In this document: positions 1-7,637 of the stretch, one piece after another
Numbering within the stretch: the first letter of the stretch is position 1
Layout: each line of letters starts with the position of its first letter
Position numbers and translations under genes: made by a program
The notes under the pieces: generated by a model
What the model saw: the letters and a program-made list of their open reading frames with translations, nothing else
Databases searched by the model: none
Told to the model about the DNA's origin: nothing
NCBI GenBank assembly: GCA_900552795.1
Contig: USBB01000006.1
Span: 23,959 to 87,958, forward strand
Direction: 5' to 3'
Origin: an uncultured Eubacterium sp.
GTDB taxonomy: Bacteria; Bacillota; Clostridia; Lachnospirales; Lachnospiraceae
DNA length: 64,000 nt

Positions 1-132
1 TTTTTTAAGTTCTGCCATAACAGTAAATAACTGAATATCAAGTGATGTCCCGACTTTGATACTCATAGCATTAGCCAGTCTTTTTCCATACTCGCCGCAA
101 TCATAAATAACACAGCTTCTGCTCAAATACAT
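1..132 (-). CDS. TadZ/CpaE-like pilus protein, N-terminus only
   Basis: The reading frame runs off the left edge, so only about 44 residues are visible. They begin MYLSRSCVIYDCGEYGKRLA and continue to an LFTV segment. The pattern YD..EY...LA....K....DIQLFT resembles the N-terminal receiver-like part of the TadZ/CpaE-type ATPases of Clostridial Flp pilus loci. That reading is inference from pattern and from the neighbouring prepilin peptidase. It overlaps the peptidase gene by 10 bp. An SD (GGAGG) lies only 3 nt before the ATG, so the TTG two codons on, with better spacing, could be the real start. Confidence 0.5.
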   Translation of the reverse strand, partial: MYLSRSCVIYDCGEYGKRLANAMSIKVGTSLDIQLFTVMAELKK

Positions 133-542
133 ATTCCTCCCTCTATCAAAACTTTAAACACAAAAATCACAACACCAAACAATATTGCAGCTCCAAAATG
201 AATTGCATGCACTTTAAAAGGTATACCTGCCACATGTCTGACAACACATTTTTTAAATATAATTTCAATCAGACCGACTGCAGTGCCTGCCATAAATGCT
301 GATACCAATATAACCTTTATTCCGCAAAGTCCCATTAATAATCCATGTACAGCCGCAATCTTTACGTCCGCAGCCCCAATTCCCTTAAAACAATACAAAA
401 CAAACATAAATACAAATGATACAGTCATTCCAAAAATGTAATCAGAAACTTTCATTCCCATGACAGCCTGTACAAAAGTAATCACCGCCGCTGTCACAAA
501 AAATGGCACAATAATTCTGTTTGAAATCTTAAACCTTTTCAA
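123..542 (-). CDS. TadV/CpaA-type prepilin peptidase (A24 family), start unclear
   Basis: A small polytopic membrane protein with about four hydrophobic segments and the motif GIGAADVKIAAVHG, matching the GxGDxK aspartate motif of A24 type IV prepilin peptidases. These enzymes cut Flp pilin leader peptides at the membrane. The given start is a TTG. The frame stays open upstream to about position 635 and encodes another hydrophobic segment ending AAIAALDDLKRFKISNR. This matches the family's first membrane helix and first catalytic Asp, so the true start is probably upstream. No in-frame ATG, GTG or TTG is present there although a strong GGAGG lies at 626-630. The next pilus gene overlaps its 3' end. 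Confidence 0.75.
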   Translation of the reverse strand: MKRFKISNRIIVPFFVTAAVITFVQAVMGMKVSDYIFGMTVSFVFMFVLYCFKGIGAADVKIAAVHGLLMGLCGIKVILVSAFMAGTAVGLIEIIFKKCVVRHVAGIPFKVHAIHFGAAILFGVVIFVFKVLIEGGICI

Positions 543-758
543 ATCATCCAGCGCGGCAATAGCCGCAAAGAATATTGATATCGTAATCCTTATCAGTAAA
601 AATATGTCACTAATACTAAAATCAACCTCCTTATAAGCTTATTATCATATCTGCCTGCCTCATATTACGTCCATTATGTATATACACATATGGGTATATA
701 TTTGGAAATTCATGGTTATAATCTAATAAACCAAAACATTCAAGAATAGGGGATTATA

Positions 759-980
759 ATGAAATTATCAAAAAAGAAACTCCGTCCTGAAAACTATAAT
801 AAAAAATGCCTTATGGACGAAATCAATATGACTAAGAACGCTCTTGATGCAGCATACTCCAACTTCGACAATGCGACTGATCCTGACCTTATAGACTGCT
901 ATATCTATAAAGTCAATGCAGAGCAAAAACGATACAAATATCTTTTAGAACGAGTCCGTGAATATGAACTGCAAAGATAA
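759..980 (+). CDS. DUF2508/YaaL-like small protein
   Basis: A 73-residue charged helical protein. The pattern EI..TK.ALDAAYSNFDNATDPDLIDCYIYK..A...RY.YLLE matches the DUF2508 (YaaL) family of short Firmicute proteins, whose function is unknown. AGGGG precedes the ATG with good spacing, and a TATAAT lies at 717-722 without a clear -35. In many Firmicutes yaaL sits near recR and yaaK. Here recR and yaaK are 40 kb away, so that link is broken. The gene faces the aquaporin gene, and a shared bidirectional terminator lies between them. Confidence 0.75.
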   Translation: MKLSKKKLRPENYNKKCLMDEINMTKNALDAAYSNFDNATDPDLIDCYIYKVNAEQKRYKYLLERVREYELQR

Positions 981-1082
981 ACATTTATTATTGATTTGTT
1001 TGGTATTGTATTAGTATAATAGCATAGCTATGCTTATATGTCAATACTTATATTTATATTTAAAAAATATATTGACATGAAT

Positions 1083-1169
1083 AAAAAAGCAGTGCCTGTT
1101 CGCGGCCCCTCTAATCAGGTTTTTAAATCTGATTTTTAGCGGTATGCGTGGTTTTGGCACTGCTTTTTT
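1083..1169. terminator. Bidirectional terminator with a 59-nt structured loop
   Basis: Perfect 14-bp inverted repeat AAAAAAGCAGTGCC (1083-1096) and its complement (1156-1169), giving U-tracts on both strands. It sits between convergent genes ending at 980 and 1194. The loop is unusually long and holds a second hairpin (AATCAG/CTGATT at 1113-1134). Confidence 0.8.
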
Positions 1170-1193
1170 CTTATTTTTTTATTTTCTCATCTA

Positions 1194-2090
1194 TTATTCT
1201 GCTGATTCTGACTCCTGCGATTTCTCTGTCGCTTCCTGACTCTCATCTTCGACTTCCGAACTTTCTTCTTCTGCTTCTGTTTTTTTAGTTTCTGACACAT
1301 CTTCCTTTACTTTTTCGTCTGTCTCATTTGCTTTGCCATCGACGCACGCCTGCACAGCTTTATCTTTCTTCTGTGTTGTCAAAGCCATGTATACAAGACC
1401 TGCCAAAAGTGCACCGATAAGAGGTGCTACAATAAATACCCATACCTGAGATAATGCTTTGGCATCGCCAAATATAGCCTTTACAAACGCTGGGCCAAAG
1501 CTTCTTGCCGGGTTTACGCTTGTTCCTGTAAATGCTACACCGAAAAGATGTACTGTAGTAAGAGCCACACCACTTACAAGACCGGCAACTTTCTTATACT
1601 CTTCCTTTGCATTTACCCATATTACAGTAAGTACAAAAATAAATGTAAGAATAACTTCTACAGCAACCGCTCCCCACATATTAATCTGCAAAAAACCACC
1701 GGCCTCACCGTATCCGTTAGTTCCAAGTGATGTAAGGTCATATCCGTACGCCTGATACTGAGCTAATATTGTTGTATTAAATGTTTTTGTAAGACCAAAC
1801 ATAGCAAAACCTGCTGCAATACCACCAAAAATCTGTGCTATTATGTATCCGAACATATCAACAAGCTTCATATCTCCTATTGCAAATTTGCAAAGTGTTA
1901 CCGCAGGATTTACATGGCATCCTGAAATGTTGCCTATTGAGTAGCAGAGAGCAGTAAGAACCATACCGAAAATAAGCGATATACCTACAACTCCTAAAAG
2001 TCCGGAATACCCCCCTGTAAAAGAAGCTGCTCCGCAGGCTGTAAATGTGAGTACAAATGTTCCGATAAATTCGGCAAAATATTTTTTCAT
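1194..2090 (-). CDS. Aquaporin Z-type water channel with acidic C-terminal tail
   Basis: A 298-residue MIP-family channel with six membrane segments and both signature loops: SGCHVNPAVT near residue 60 and GTSVNPARSFGP near residue 190. The second loop has S, not the D of glycerol facilitators (NPARDFGP), and the His and Arg expected for a water-type filter are present, so AqpZ-like is preferred over GlpF. The last 60 or so residues form a Glu/Ser/Lys-rich tail absent from standard AqpZ (about 230 aa). AGGA precedes the ATG. The gene appears monocistronic, with a candidate promoter at 2161-2189. Confidence 0.88.
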   Translation of the reverse strand: MKKYFAEFIGTFVLTFTACGAASFTGGYSGLLGVVGISLIFGMVLTALCYSIGNISGCHVNPAVTLCKFAIGDMKLVDMFGYIIAQIFGGIAAGFAMFGLTKTFNTTILAQYQAYGYDLTSLGTNGYGEAGGFLQINMWGAVAVEVILTFIFVLTVIWVNAKEEYKKVAGLVSGVALTTVHLFGVAFTGTSVNPARSFGPAFVKAIFGDAKALSQVWVFIVAPLIGALLAGLVYMALTTQKKDKAVQACVDGKANETDEKVKEDVSETKKTEAEEESSEVEDESQEATEKSQESESAE

Positions 2091-2160
2091 TTAATTTCCT
2101 CCACTTAAAGTTTATTTTTATTTATTTATCTGTTATTCTATAAATATGACAGACAATGTA

Positions 2161-2189
2161 ACCATACCACACATAAATAAATGATACAA
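2161..2189 (-). promoter_or_regulatory. Candidate sigma-A promoter for the aquaporin gene
   Basis: On the minus strand, TTGTAT (2184-2189) and TATGGT (2161-2166) are separated by 17 nt, about 70 nt upstream of the ATG. The match to consensus is moderate. Confidence 0.4.
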
Positions 2190-2226
2190 CTTTTTTGCAG
2201 ATTAAAAACAAGAAATGAGGATCAGC

Positions 2227-2259
2227 GTGAAAAATCATGTTGATGCAATGATTTTTCAC
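2227..2259 (+). repeat. Dispersed palindromic leader element, copy A
   Basis: GTGAAAAATCAT, a 9-nt loop (GTTGATGCA), then the exact reverse complement. The same arms recur at 38823-38855 and 43161-43193. The sequence also reads as the start of a 35-codon ORF: SD GAGG 6 nt upstream, GTG at 2227, stop TAA at 2332-2334, ending one nucleotide before the GH25 ATG. Confidence 0.75.
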
Positions 2260-2335
2260 ACGCGAGATTTGTGTCTGCGCGCACTTGACACAAACTCGTT
2301 ATGCGCAAAAAACGTGCGCAGAAACAGAGGTTAAT

Positions 2336-3355
2336 ATGAAAAACACAAATAAATTTATGAAGATAACAATTATTGTCCTTGCAGTTATCTCCCTCTGCGG
2401 AATATGCACAAGCATATTTTTTGGCTTTAAATACAAATATGCCTCCCGCCCTGTTGCCGCTGACGAGGTTGTTCTCTCACAGGAAGAACTGCAAAAGCTT
2501 CAGGATGAAAATTCAAATATTGCAAAGGAAGAAATTCTTACGGGAATTCATAAGCACATTTCTGAGGGAAACAGTATTGTCGACCTGCTGCGGACATTTT
2601 ATCCGGATGAAATCATTTACCTTGCTGACGGTAAATACAATTTTACAAAAATTAACCACTCTCTCAAAAAGAACAATCTTGACAATAAAGACTTTAAGAT
2701 TGCCGATAACGGTGAAATCTCCTATACAAAGGATGGTGTCAAAACTTACCGCGGCATAGACGTATCATCTTTTCAGGGAGAGATTGATTTTTCACGCGTG
2801 AAAAAAAGCGGCATAGACTATGCAATGATAAGATGCGGCTACCGAGGCTATGGTTCTTCCGGCAAGCTTTCAGAAGATTCATTTTTTAAGGACAATATCA
2901 CAAATGCTTTGTCAAACGGACTTGATGTAGGCGTATATTTCTTTACTCAGGCCATAAATGAACAGGAGGCTATTGAAGAAGCGGATTTTGTAATCGAAAA
3001 AATCCGTCCGTACAAAGTTACATATCCTGTTGTAATTGATGTAGAAGAAATTGCAGCAGATTCATATCGTCAAAAAAACCTCTCTCAAGCAGAACTTACC
3101 AATGTGGTGCTTGCTTTCTGCAAACGAATCAAGGAAGCCGGATACACACCTGTAATATACTCAAACTTAAGGTATTTCATCGGTAAAATGGAGTTTGAAA
3201 GACTTGAGGAATATGACAAATGGTATGCATACTACAACTCCGATTTATATTTCCCATACAATATTTCTATGTGGCAATACACTTCTTCCGGCTCAGTCGA
3301 CGGAATAAACGGTGATGTCGACTTAAATATATGTTTTAAGAAATGGGAGCAATAA
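2336..3355 (+). CDS. Membrane-anchored GH25 lysozyme-like muramidase
   Basis: A 339-residue protein with an N-terminal signal-anchor helix (KITIIVLAVISLCGICTSIF), a roughly 115-residue linker, and a C-terminal glycoside hydrolase family 25 domain. The domain starts RGIDVSSFQGEIDF and includes VVIDVEE with the expected acidic catalytic residues, and it ends with SMWQYTSSG...GDVDLN. It should cleave the MurNAc-GlcNAc bond of peptidoglycan outside the cell. The ATG at 2336 is chosen because CAGAGG lies 5 nt upstream and the next residues form the anchor. An in-frame TTG at 2285 lies inside the leader repeat. Its 3' end overlaps the convergent spmB by 20 bp. Confidence 0.92.
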   Translation: MKNTNKFMKITIIVLAVISLCGICTSIFFGFKYKYASRPVAADEVVLSQEELQKLQDENSNIAKEEILTGIHKHISEGNSIVDLLRTFYPDEIIYLADGKYNFTKINHSLKKNNLDNKDFKIADNGEISYTKDGVKTYRGIDVSSFQGEIDFSRVKKSGIDYAMIRCGYRGYGSSGKLSEDSFFKDNITNALSNGLDVGVYFFTQAINEQEAIEEADFVIEKIRPYKVTYPVVIDVEEIAADSYRQKNLSQAELTNVVLAFCKRIKEAGYTPVIYSNLRYFIGKMEFERLEEYDKWYAYYNSDLYFPYNISMWQYTSSGSVDGINGDVDLNICFKKWEQ

Positions 3356-3872
3356 GCATTGCTAAAATCACGCTGGAGATTATTCCTGCTGTCGTCGCAA
3401 TAAGCGCACCCGGAAGCGTCCAGCGTGTTTTTGTCACTTTTGCCGTAAGAAAATAAACCGACATTGTATAAAATATTGTCTCTGTGCAGCTCATAATTAT
3501 TGATGCGGTTATTCCAATAAACGTATCTGTCCCGAACTGTTCAAATATATCAAGAACAAGGCCGGTTGCCGCTGACGAACTGAACATTCTTACAAGCGTA
3601 AGTGGAACAAGCTGCGAAGGAAATCCTATATTATCCGTAAAATTACCTATTATATCTGACAGAAAGTCAAGTAATCCTGATGATCTTAAAATTCCGACCG
3701 CAACCATAAGTCCTACAAGAGTCGGTGCTATATTGTATACAGTCTTTATACCATCCTTTGCCCCCTCAACAAACTCATCATATACAGGCACCTTTTTTAA
3801 GGCTCCGTATATTGCTATAAAAAATATCAATGCAGGAATAATACATCCGGAAATGCTGACTAATATATCCAT
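3336..3872 (-). CDS. spmB: Spore maturation protein B
   Basis: A 178-residue membrane protein with the nucleoside-recognition (Gate) fold. Recognisable stretches are IYGALKKVPVYDEFVEGAKDG, the APTLVGLMVAVGILRSSG segment and the SCTETIFYTMSVYF segment. SpmA and SpmB are needed for spore core dehydration in Bacillus and Clostridium. The gene lies 134 nt downstream of spmA on the same strand, and that gap holds a strong hairpin. It converges on the GH25 gene with a 20-bp overlap. Confidence 0.92.
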   Translation of the reverse strand: MDILVSISGCIIPALIFFIAIYGALKKVPVYDEFVEGAKDGIKTVYNIAPTLVGLMVAVGILRSSGLLDFLSDIIGNFTDNIGFPSQLVPLTLVRMFSSSAATGLVLDIFEQFGTDTFIGITASIIMSCTETIFYTMSVYFLTAKVTKTRWTLPGALIATTAGIISSVILAMLIAPIS

Positions 3873-3898
3873 TTATATTCTCCAATTCCACAAAAAAT

Positions 3899-3949
3899 GG
3901 TCACATACTCTAACCTAATTTATTAACAATCAGATTAAAATATGCGACC
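3899..3949 (-). promoter_or_regulatory. 22-bp hairpin in the spmA-spmB gap (terminator-like)
   Basis: Arms 3899-3920 and 3928-3949 pair over 22 positions. The five positions that are not Watson-Crick become G-U pairs only in the minus-strand RNA, which is the spmAB mRNA. The hairpin is followed by AUUUUUUG, so it could act as a partial terminator or as an mRNA processing or stability element setting the spmA:spmB ratio. Confidence 0.6.
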
Positions 3950-4006
3950 TATTAATCGTAAATTATAATTTTTAATATGTCATACCAAAAGTATCATATT
4001 AAATTT

Positions 4007-4591
4007 TTATCCGGATTTGTCATACCTGCACATTATTTTGCAAAATATTACTCCCACAACCGTACTTACAAATGTTGCAGCTATTGCAGGTGCAACTATC
4101 ATCGTAGGATTAAGACTTCCATATTGGCTTCTGTATGCAATCATATTAACAGGTATGAGCTGCAGCGAAGAAATATTTATCACAAGAAATGTACACATTT
4201 CCTTTGACGCCCTATTACTTTCTTTATTTATCACAGAAAGCTCTTCCATTGCTTTAAGTCCTGCCGGAGTAGCGGCCCACCCCAAACCAAATATATTTGC
4301 AACTACATTTGTCGTAATATGCTGCATAGCCGCTGATTTTTCTGAAATTGACGGAAAAAGCCAGCGCATCACAGGTGACAGAATATGGGTACATTTTTCA
4401 ATAAGTCCCGCTTTCGTTGCTACCCTCATAAGCCCGGTCCACATGGATATAACACCGAACATCGTTATACAAAGACTTATTGCATCTTTTGCGCTGTTTA
4501 TCGCACCATCCGACACAGCCGTAAGATTTCCAGTAAATGCGGCATACACAATTCCGCACACTATCATTGATGCCCATAAAATATTAAGCAC
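4007..4591 (-). CDS. spmA: Spore maturation protein A
   Basis: A 194-residue membrane protein of the SpmA family. Typical stretches are MFGVISMWTGLMRVATKAGL, LSPVMRWLFPSI, HITTNVVANIFGLGWAATP and the NISSLQLIPVNMIAYRSQYG region. It acts with SpmB during spore maturation. It begins 39 nt after nudC on the same strand, so it probably belongs to the operon running from the G3E GTPase gene at 7.6 kb down to spmB. Confidence 0.93.
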   Translation of the reverse strand: MLNILWASMIVCGIVYAAFTGNLTAVSDGAINSAKDAISLCITMFGVISMWTGLMRVATKAGLIEKCTHILSPVMRWLFPSISEKSAAMQHITTNVVANIFGLGWAATPAGLKAMEELSVINKESNRASKEMCTFLVINISSLQLIPVNMIAYRSQYGSLNPTMIVAPAIAATFVSTVVGVIFCKIMCRYDKSG

Positions 4592-4630
4592 ATTTATCTC
4601 CGTAAATCATATATCAAAATATAATATGCA

Positions 4631-5524
4631 TCAATTTCCTAATGTATCACTCACAAACTTATTAATCATCTCTCTTGTAAGGCTTATTCCATCATCAATT
4701 GTATCAATATCATCTGCTTTAAACCATTTTCCTACCGAAAGCTCATCTTCCTGAAGATGTATTGTGTCATCTCCGTCAAGCTCACAAAAAAATCCTGACA
4801 ACAAGGAACCGCTTAACGCCCATGGCTGGCTTTTATAGTACCTGATATTTTTAACTTTCACTCCTACTTCTTCCATAACCTCACGTTTTACGGTTTCCTC
4901 AAGAGTTTCTCCTATCTCCGCAAATCCTGCAACAAGCGCATAATTTTTATATATACCTCTTGCATACTTCGTTAACAGAAGCTTATTTTTATTAGTTACC
5001 GCTACTATTACAGCAGGACTTATTCTCGGATATATCTCGTTGTTACATTCAGGACATTTAAGCATTCGTTCTTTTGTGTCATGAACAAGTCTTTGTCCGC
5101 ATCTGCCGCAAAACTTGTTATTGCGGTACCACATATAAAGGTGATATGCAGTAATTGCAGCAAACGCTTTATATTTGGGCTTGGCCTGACGAAACATATT
5201 TATAGCGGTAAACTCGTAACCCTCATTTAACATTCCGTATGCAGCGCTGTCTTTAATGAAATTATCTTCCTTTGGCATTGCAAGAAAAAATTTTTCTTTG
5301 TCAATTGACAAAAGATATATAAAATCATAAATGCTTTCCGCCTGCTTTCCTGTACTTTTATAAACGCTTTCCGCGAATTTTTTATAATCCGGATATAAAC
5401 ATTCATTTTCATTATTTTTAACAAGCAGGCCCGCATTCTCAAAAAGAAATATTACATCGTCATTCTCTGGAACAGCAGCTTTATACTGATTGTCTAAATG
5501 TTTTGGAAAAATATCCTGTATCAT
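4631..5524 (-). CDS. nudC: NAD(H) pyrophosphatase / RNA-decapping Nudix hydrolase
   Basis: A 297-residue NudC-family enzyme that hydrolyses NADH, and in characterised homologues removes NAD caps from RNA 5' ends. It has the four-Cys zinc site (FCGRCGQR...LKCPECNNEIYPR, near residues 138-165), the Nudix box GFAEIGETLEETVKREVMEEVG read as GX5EX7REVXEEXG, and the downstream SQPW motif. The SQPW is followed by ALSGS instead of the more usual PFPxS. Length fits the family. A GGAAGGG SD precedes the ATG. Confidence 0.92.
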   Translation of the reverse strand: MIQDIFPKHLDNQYKAAVPENDDVIFLFENAGLLVKNNENECLYPDYKKFAESVYKSTGKQAESIYDFIYLLSIDKEKFFLAMPKEDNFIKDSAAYGMLNEGYEFTAINMFRQAKPKYKAFAAITAYHLYMWYRNNKFCGRCGQRLVHDTKERMLKCPECNNEIYPRISPAVIVAVTNKNKLLLTKYARGIYKNYALVAGFAEIGETLEETVKREVMEEVGVKVKNIRYYKSQPWALSGSLLSGFFCELDGDDTIHLQEDELSVGKWFKADDIDTIDDGISLTREMINKFVSDTLGN

Positions 5525-5572
5525 AAATTTACCCTTCCAAATTTATTTACACATTTATTGTTGCTAATATTT

Positions 5573-6520
5573 TTAGAAATATACAAATTCCTCTTTTGGC
5601 GGCTCTGTCGGCTCTACGCTGCTGACATAAAGAACAGGACCTTTTTTCTTATACGCCATCTGAAATTCATACTTTATCTGAGCTGTAACCGTAATCCACT
5701 GTCTGTTTTCAAGCGACGCAATATCATTGTAAAAACTTATATAGCCTACAAACTGTGTATCATCTGCACAGCATGTCATAACTCTTCTTCCAGGCACAAA
5801 ATTCTTATCCTTAAAATATTTATTTTTAAGAACCTGTCCCTTAAATTTTACAATCTTGTCCCTGTATGCGTCAGGTCTTTCTGACACATCCATATACCAT
5901 ATTCCGTAATCATTATCATCAATCTCAATAACATCCGCATTAATATCATATGGAAGCTGCTCAGCTATGGAAACCATATCGCCTTTCTCGTCTTCAAATA
6001 CAATCTGAAGCGCGCCATTTAAAGCTTTCATGCTTCTTCTGTAGCTTCCGAGATCCATACTTGTCTTGCATCTGTTAAATATAACCATATCGACATTTTT
6101 TACTGACTCTGCAAGAATCGACTTCATATTTGCCCACTGAATCCCGAAAGTTGTCGCATCAAACAGTGTTATCGACTGGTAAATCTCCCATCCTCTCGGC
6201 TTTGCAACGTCTGCTATAAGCGCAGGCTCCCACATACCATTGTATTCAACAATAACAAGCCACGGGTCATACTTTTTATCAAGCTCCTCAAGCTTTTCCT
6301 TTGTAAATTCTTCCTTTTCAAGTACAACCATGCTGACTCCGTTTTCTGAAAGCATCTGTTCGTCGTACTCCTCTTCACCTTCCTCACAGACAATAAGAAG
6401 CTTATTTTTTGCTTCCGCAAACTGTCCCATCTCTATTGTCTCTGAAATAAACTTAGTTTTACCGCTGTCAAGCTGTCCGTTTATCAAAAATATAGGAATC
6501 TGATACTGCTCCTGTGCCAT
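5573..6520 (-). CDS. G3E-like P-loop protein fused to a DUF1980/YcgQ-type domain
   Basis: A 315-residue protein. Residues 10-30 hold a Walker A (GQLDSGKT) like that of CobW/G3E GTPases, and a CobW-like core continues to about residue 190, but the CXCC metal motif of true G3E proteins is missing. The C-terminal 110 residues (DKIVKFKGQV..., PGRRVMTCCADDTQFVGYISFY) resemble the DUF1980/TIGR03943 domain (YcgQ), usually found beside a YcgR-type permease. It lies 15 nt downstream of the COG0523 GTPase gene. A role in metal (zinc) trafficking is inferred from domains and context. No activity can be assigned. Confidence 0.7.
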   Translation of the reverse strand: MAQEQYQIPIFLINGQLDSGKTKFISETIEMGQFAEAKNKLLIVCEEGEEEYDEQMLSENGVSMVVLEKEEFTKEKLEELDKKYDPWLVIVEYNGMWEPALIADVAKPRGWEIYQSITLFDATTFGIQWANMKSILAESVKNVDMVIFNRCKTSMDLGSYRRSMKALNGALQIVFEDEKGDMVSIAEQLPYDINADVIEIDDNDYGIWYMDVSERPDAYRDKIVKFKGQVLKNKYFKDKNFVPGRRVMTCCADDTQFVGYISFYNDIASLENRQWITVTAQIKYEFQMAYKKKGPVLYVSSVEPTEPPKEEFVYF

Positions 6521-6535
6521 ACTTTTACCTCATTT

Positions 6536-7612
6536 CTATACGCTGAAAAGCTTCTTTAATCCGTCTTCCTTAAGCTCTGAACCTATTACGCAAATTCTTC
6601 CTGTAAAATCAGCGCTTCCCTCTCTTATCTCATATTCTTCAGGTACTAAGTCGAAATACATCCATGTTCCGTCAGCACAAGGAAGCATTCCCTTTGCTCT
6701 TAAAATTTTACCGAAATCGTCTGTATTTGCAAGCTTATCCAATATATCGTTTAACTGCTCTTTCTCATACTTATTCGGTGTTTCAACACCCCAGCTTGAG
6801 AAAACTTCATCTGCATGGTGATGATGATGTTCATGCTCCTCATGTTCATGGTCGTGGCCGCAGCTGCACTCTCCATCATGATGATGTTCATGCTCATGCT
6901 CCTCATGTTCATGGTCGTGACCGCAGCAACACTCTCCGTCATGGTGGTGATGTTCATGCTCATGCTCCTCATGCGTCTTAGATGCCTGTTCCATAAGCAT
7001 ATCAAGCTCAAGGTTTGTAACATTTTCCATTGCACCGAGTATCTTATCTGCGCCGATTAAATCCCATTCTGTAGTGATTATGTGGGCATCTTTATTTACT
7101 TCCCGCAGCATTTCCATAGCCTTCTTTAACTTATCCTCACTTATATTCTGAGTTCTGCTAAGAATTATAGTTCCGGCATGTTCAATTTGGTTGTTAAAGA
7201 ACTCTCCGAAATTCTTCATATATACTTTAACCTTTGAGGCATCAGCAACGGTAGATGCACTGTTTAATTTAATCTCATTTTCTATATGCAAATCCTTAAC
7301 AGCCTTTATTACATCTGAAAGCTTACCTACACCTGATGGTTCTATAATAATTCTTTCAGGATGATATTTTTCAACAACCTCTTTCAACGATTTTCCAAAA
7401 TCGCCCACAAGCGAGCAGCATATACAGCCTGAATTCATCTGTCTTATCTCTACTCCTGAGTCTTTAAGAAAACCTCCGTCTATACCGATCTCACCAAATT
7501 CGTTCTCAATAAGCACGACTTTCTCATCTGCCAATGCTTCTTTTAATAATTTACTTATCAATGTAGTTTTTCCTGCACCTAAAAAACCCGAAATAATATC
7601 AACTTTAGTCAT
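6536..7612 (-). CDS. COG0523 G3E GTPase with His/Cys-rich insert, putative zinc chaperone
   Basis: A 358-residue member of the CobW/YciC/YjiA family. It has Walker A GFLGAGKTTL (residues 9-18), the diagnostic CICC in NSGCICCSLVGDF, EPSGVGKLSDV, and a C-terminal CobW_C-like domain ending in the CVIGSELKEDGL region. The usual NKxD specificity motif appears as SRTQ. Residues about 212-267 are three tandem His-rich units, two with DGECCCGHDHEHEE-type spacers, that could bind several metal ions. Family members insert or deliver metals under zinc limitation. It appears first in an operon with the fusion protein, nudC and spmAB. Confidence 0.87.
   Translation of the reverse strand: MTKVDIISGFLGAGKTTLISKLLKEALADEKVVLIENEFGEIGIDGGFLKDSGVEIRQMNSGCICCSLVGDFGKSLKEVVEKYHPERIIIEPSGVGKLSDVIKAVKDLHIENEIKLNSASTVADASKVKVYMKNFGEFFNNQIEHAGTIILSRTQNISEDKLKKAMEMLREVNKDAHIITTEWDLIGADKILGAMENVTNLELDMLMEQASKTHEEHEHEHHHHDGECCCGHDHEHEEHEHEHHHDGECSCGHDHEHEEHEHHHHHADEVFSSWGVETPNKYEKEQLNDILDKLANTDDFGKILRAKGMLPCADGTWMYFDLVPEEYEIREGSADFTGRICVIGSELKEDGLKKLFSV
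6826..6975 (-). repeat. 63-66 bp tandem repeats coding for His-rich units
   Basis: The motif CTCCTCATG (plus strand) recurs at 6836, 6899 and 6965, with near-identical sequence between the copies. The periods of 63 and 66 bp keep frame and encode 21-22 residue His/Glu/Cys-rich units inside the G3E GTPase. Copy number could vary by slippage. Confidence 0.8.
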
Positions 7613-7637
7613 TAAAATACGCCTTCTTTCATAAAAT

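Noticed and set aside
2285..2335. TTG start giving a longer GH25 protein
   Set aside because: The stretch is leader repeat, and the ATG at 2336 has a good SD directly followed by the signal anchor.
6826..6975. CRISPR-like periodic repeats
   Set aside because: The repeats are contiguous, in frame and coding, with no unique spacers and no cas genes.
6664..7060. Plus-strand ORFs rich in His or Met opposite the G3E GTPase
   Set aside because: They are antisense shadows of the tandem His-codon repeats.
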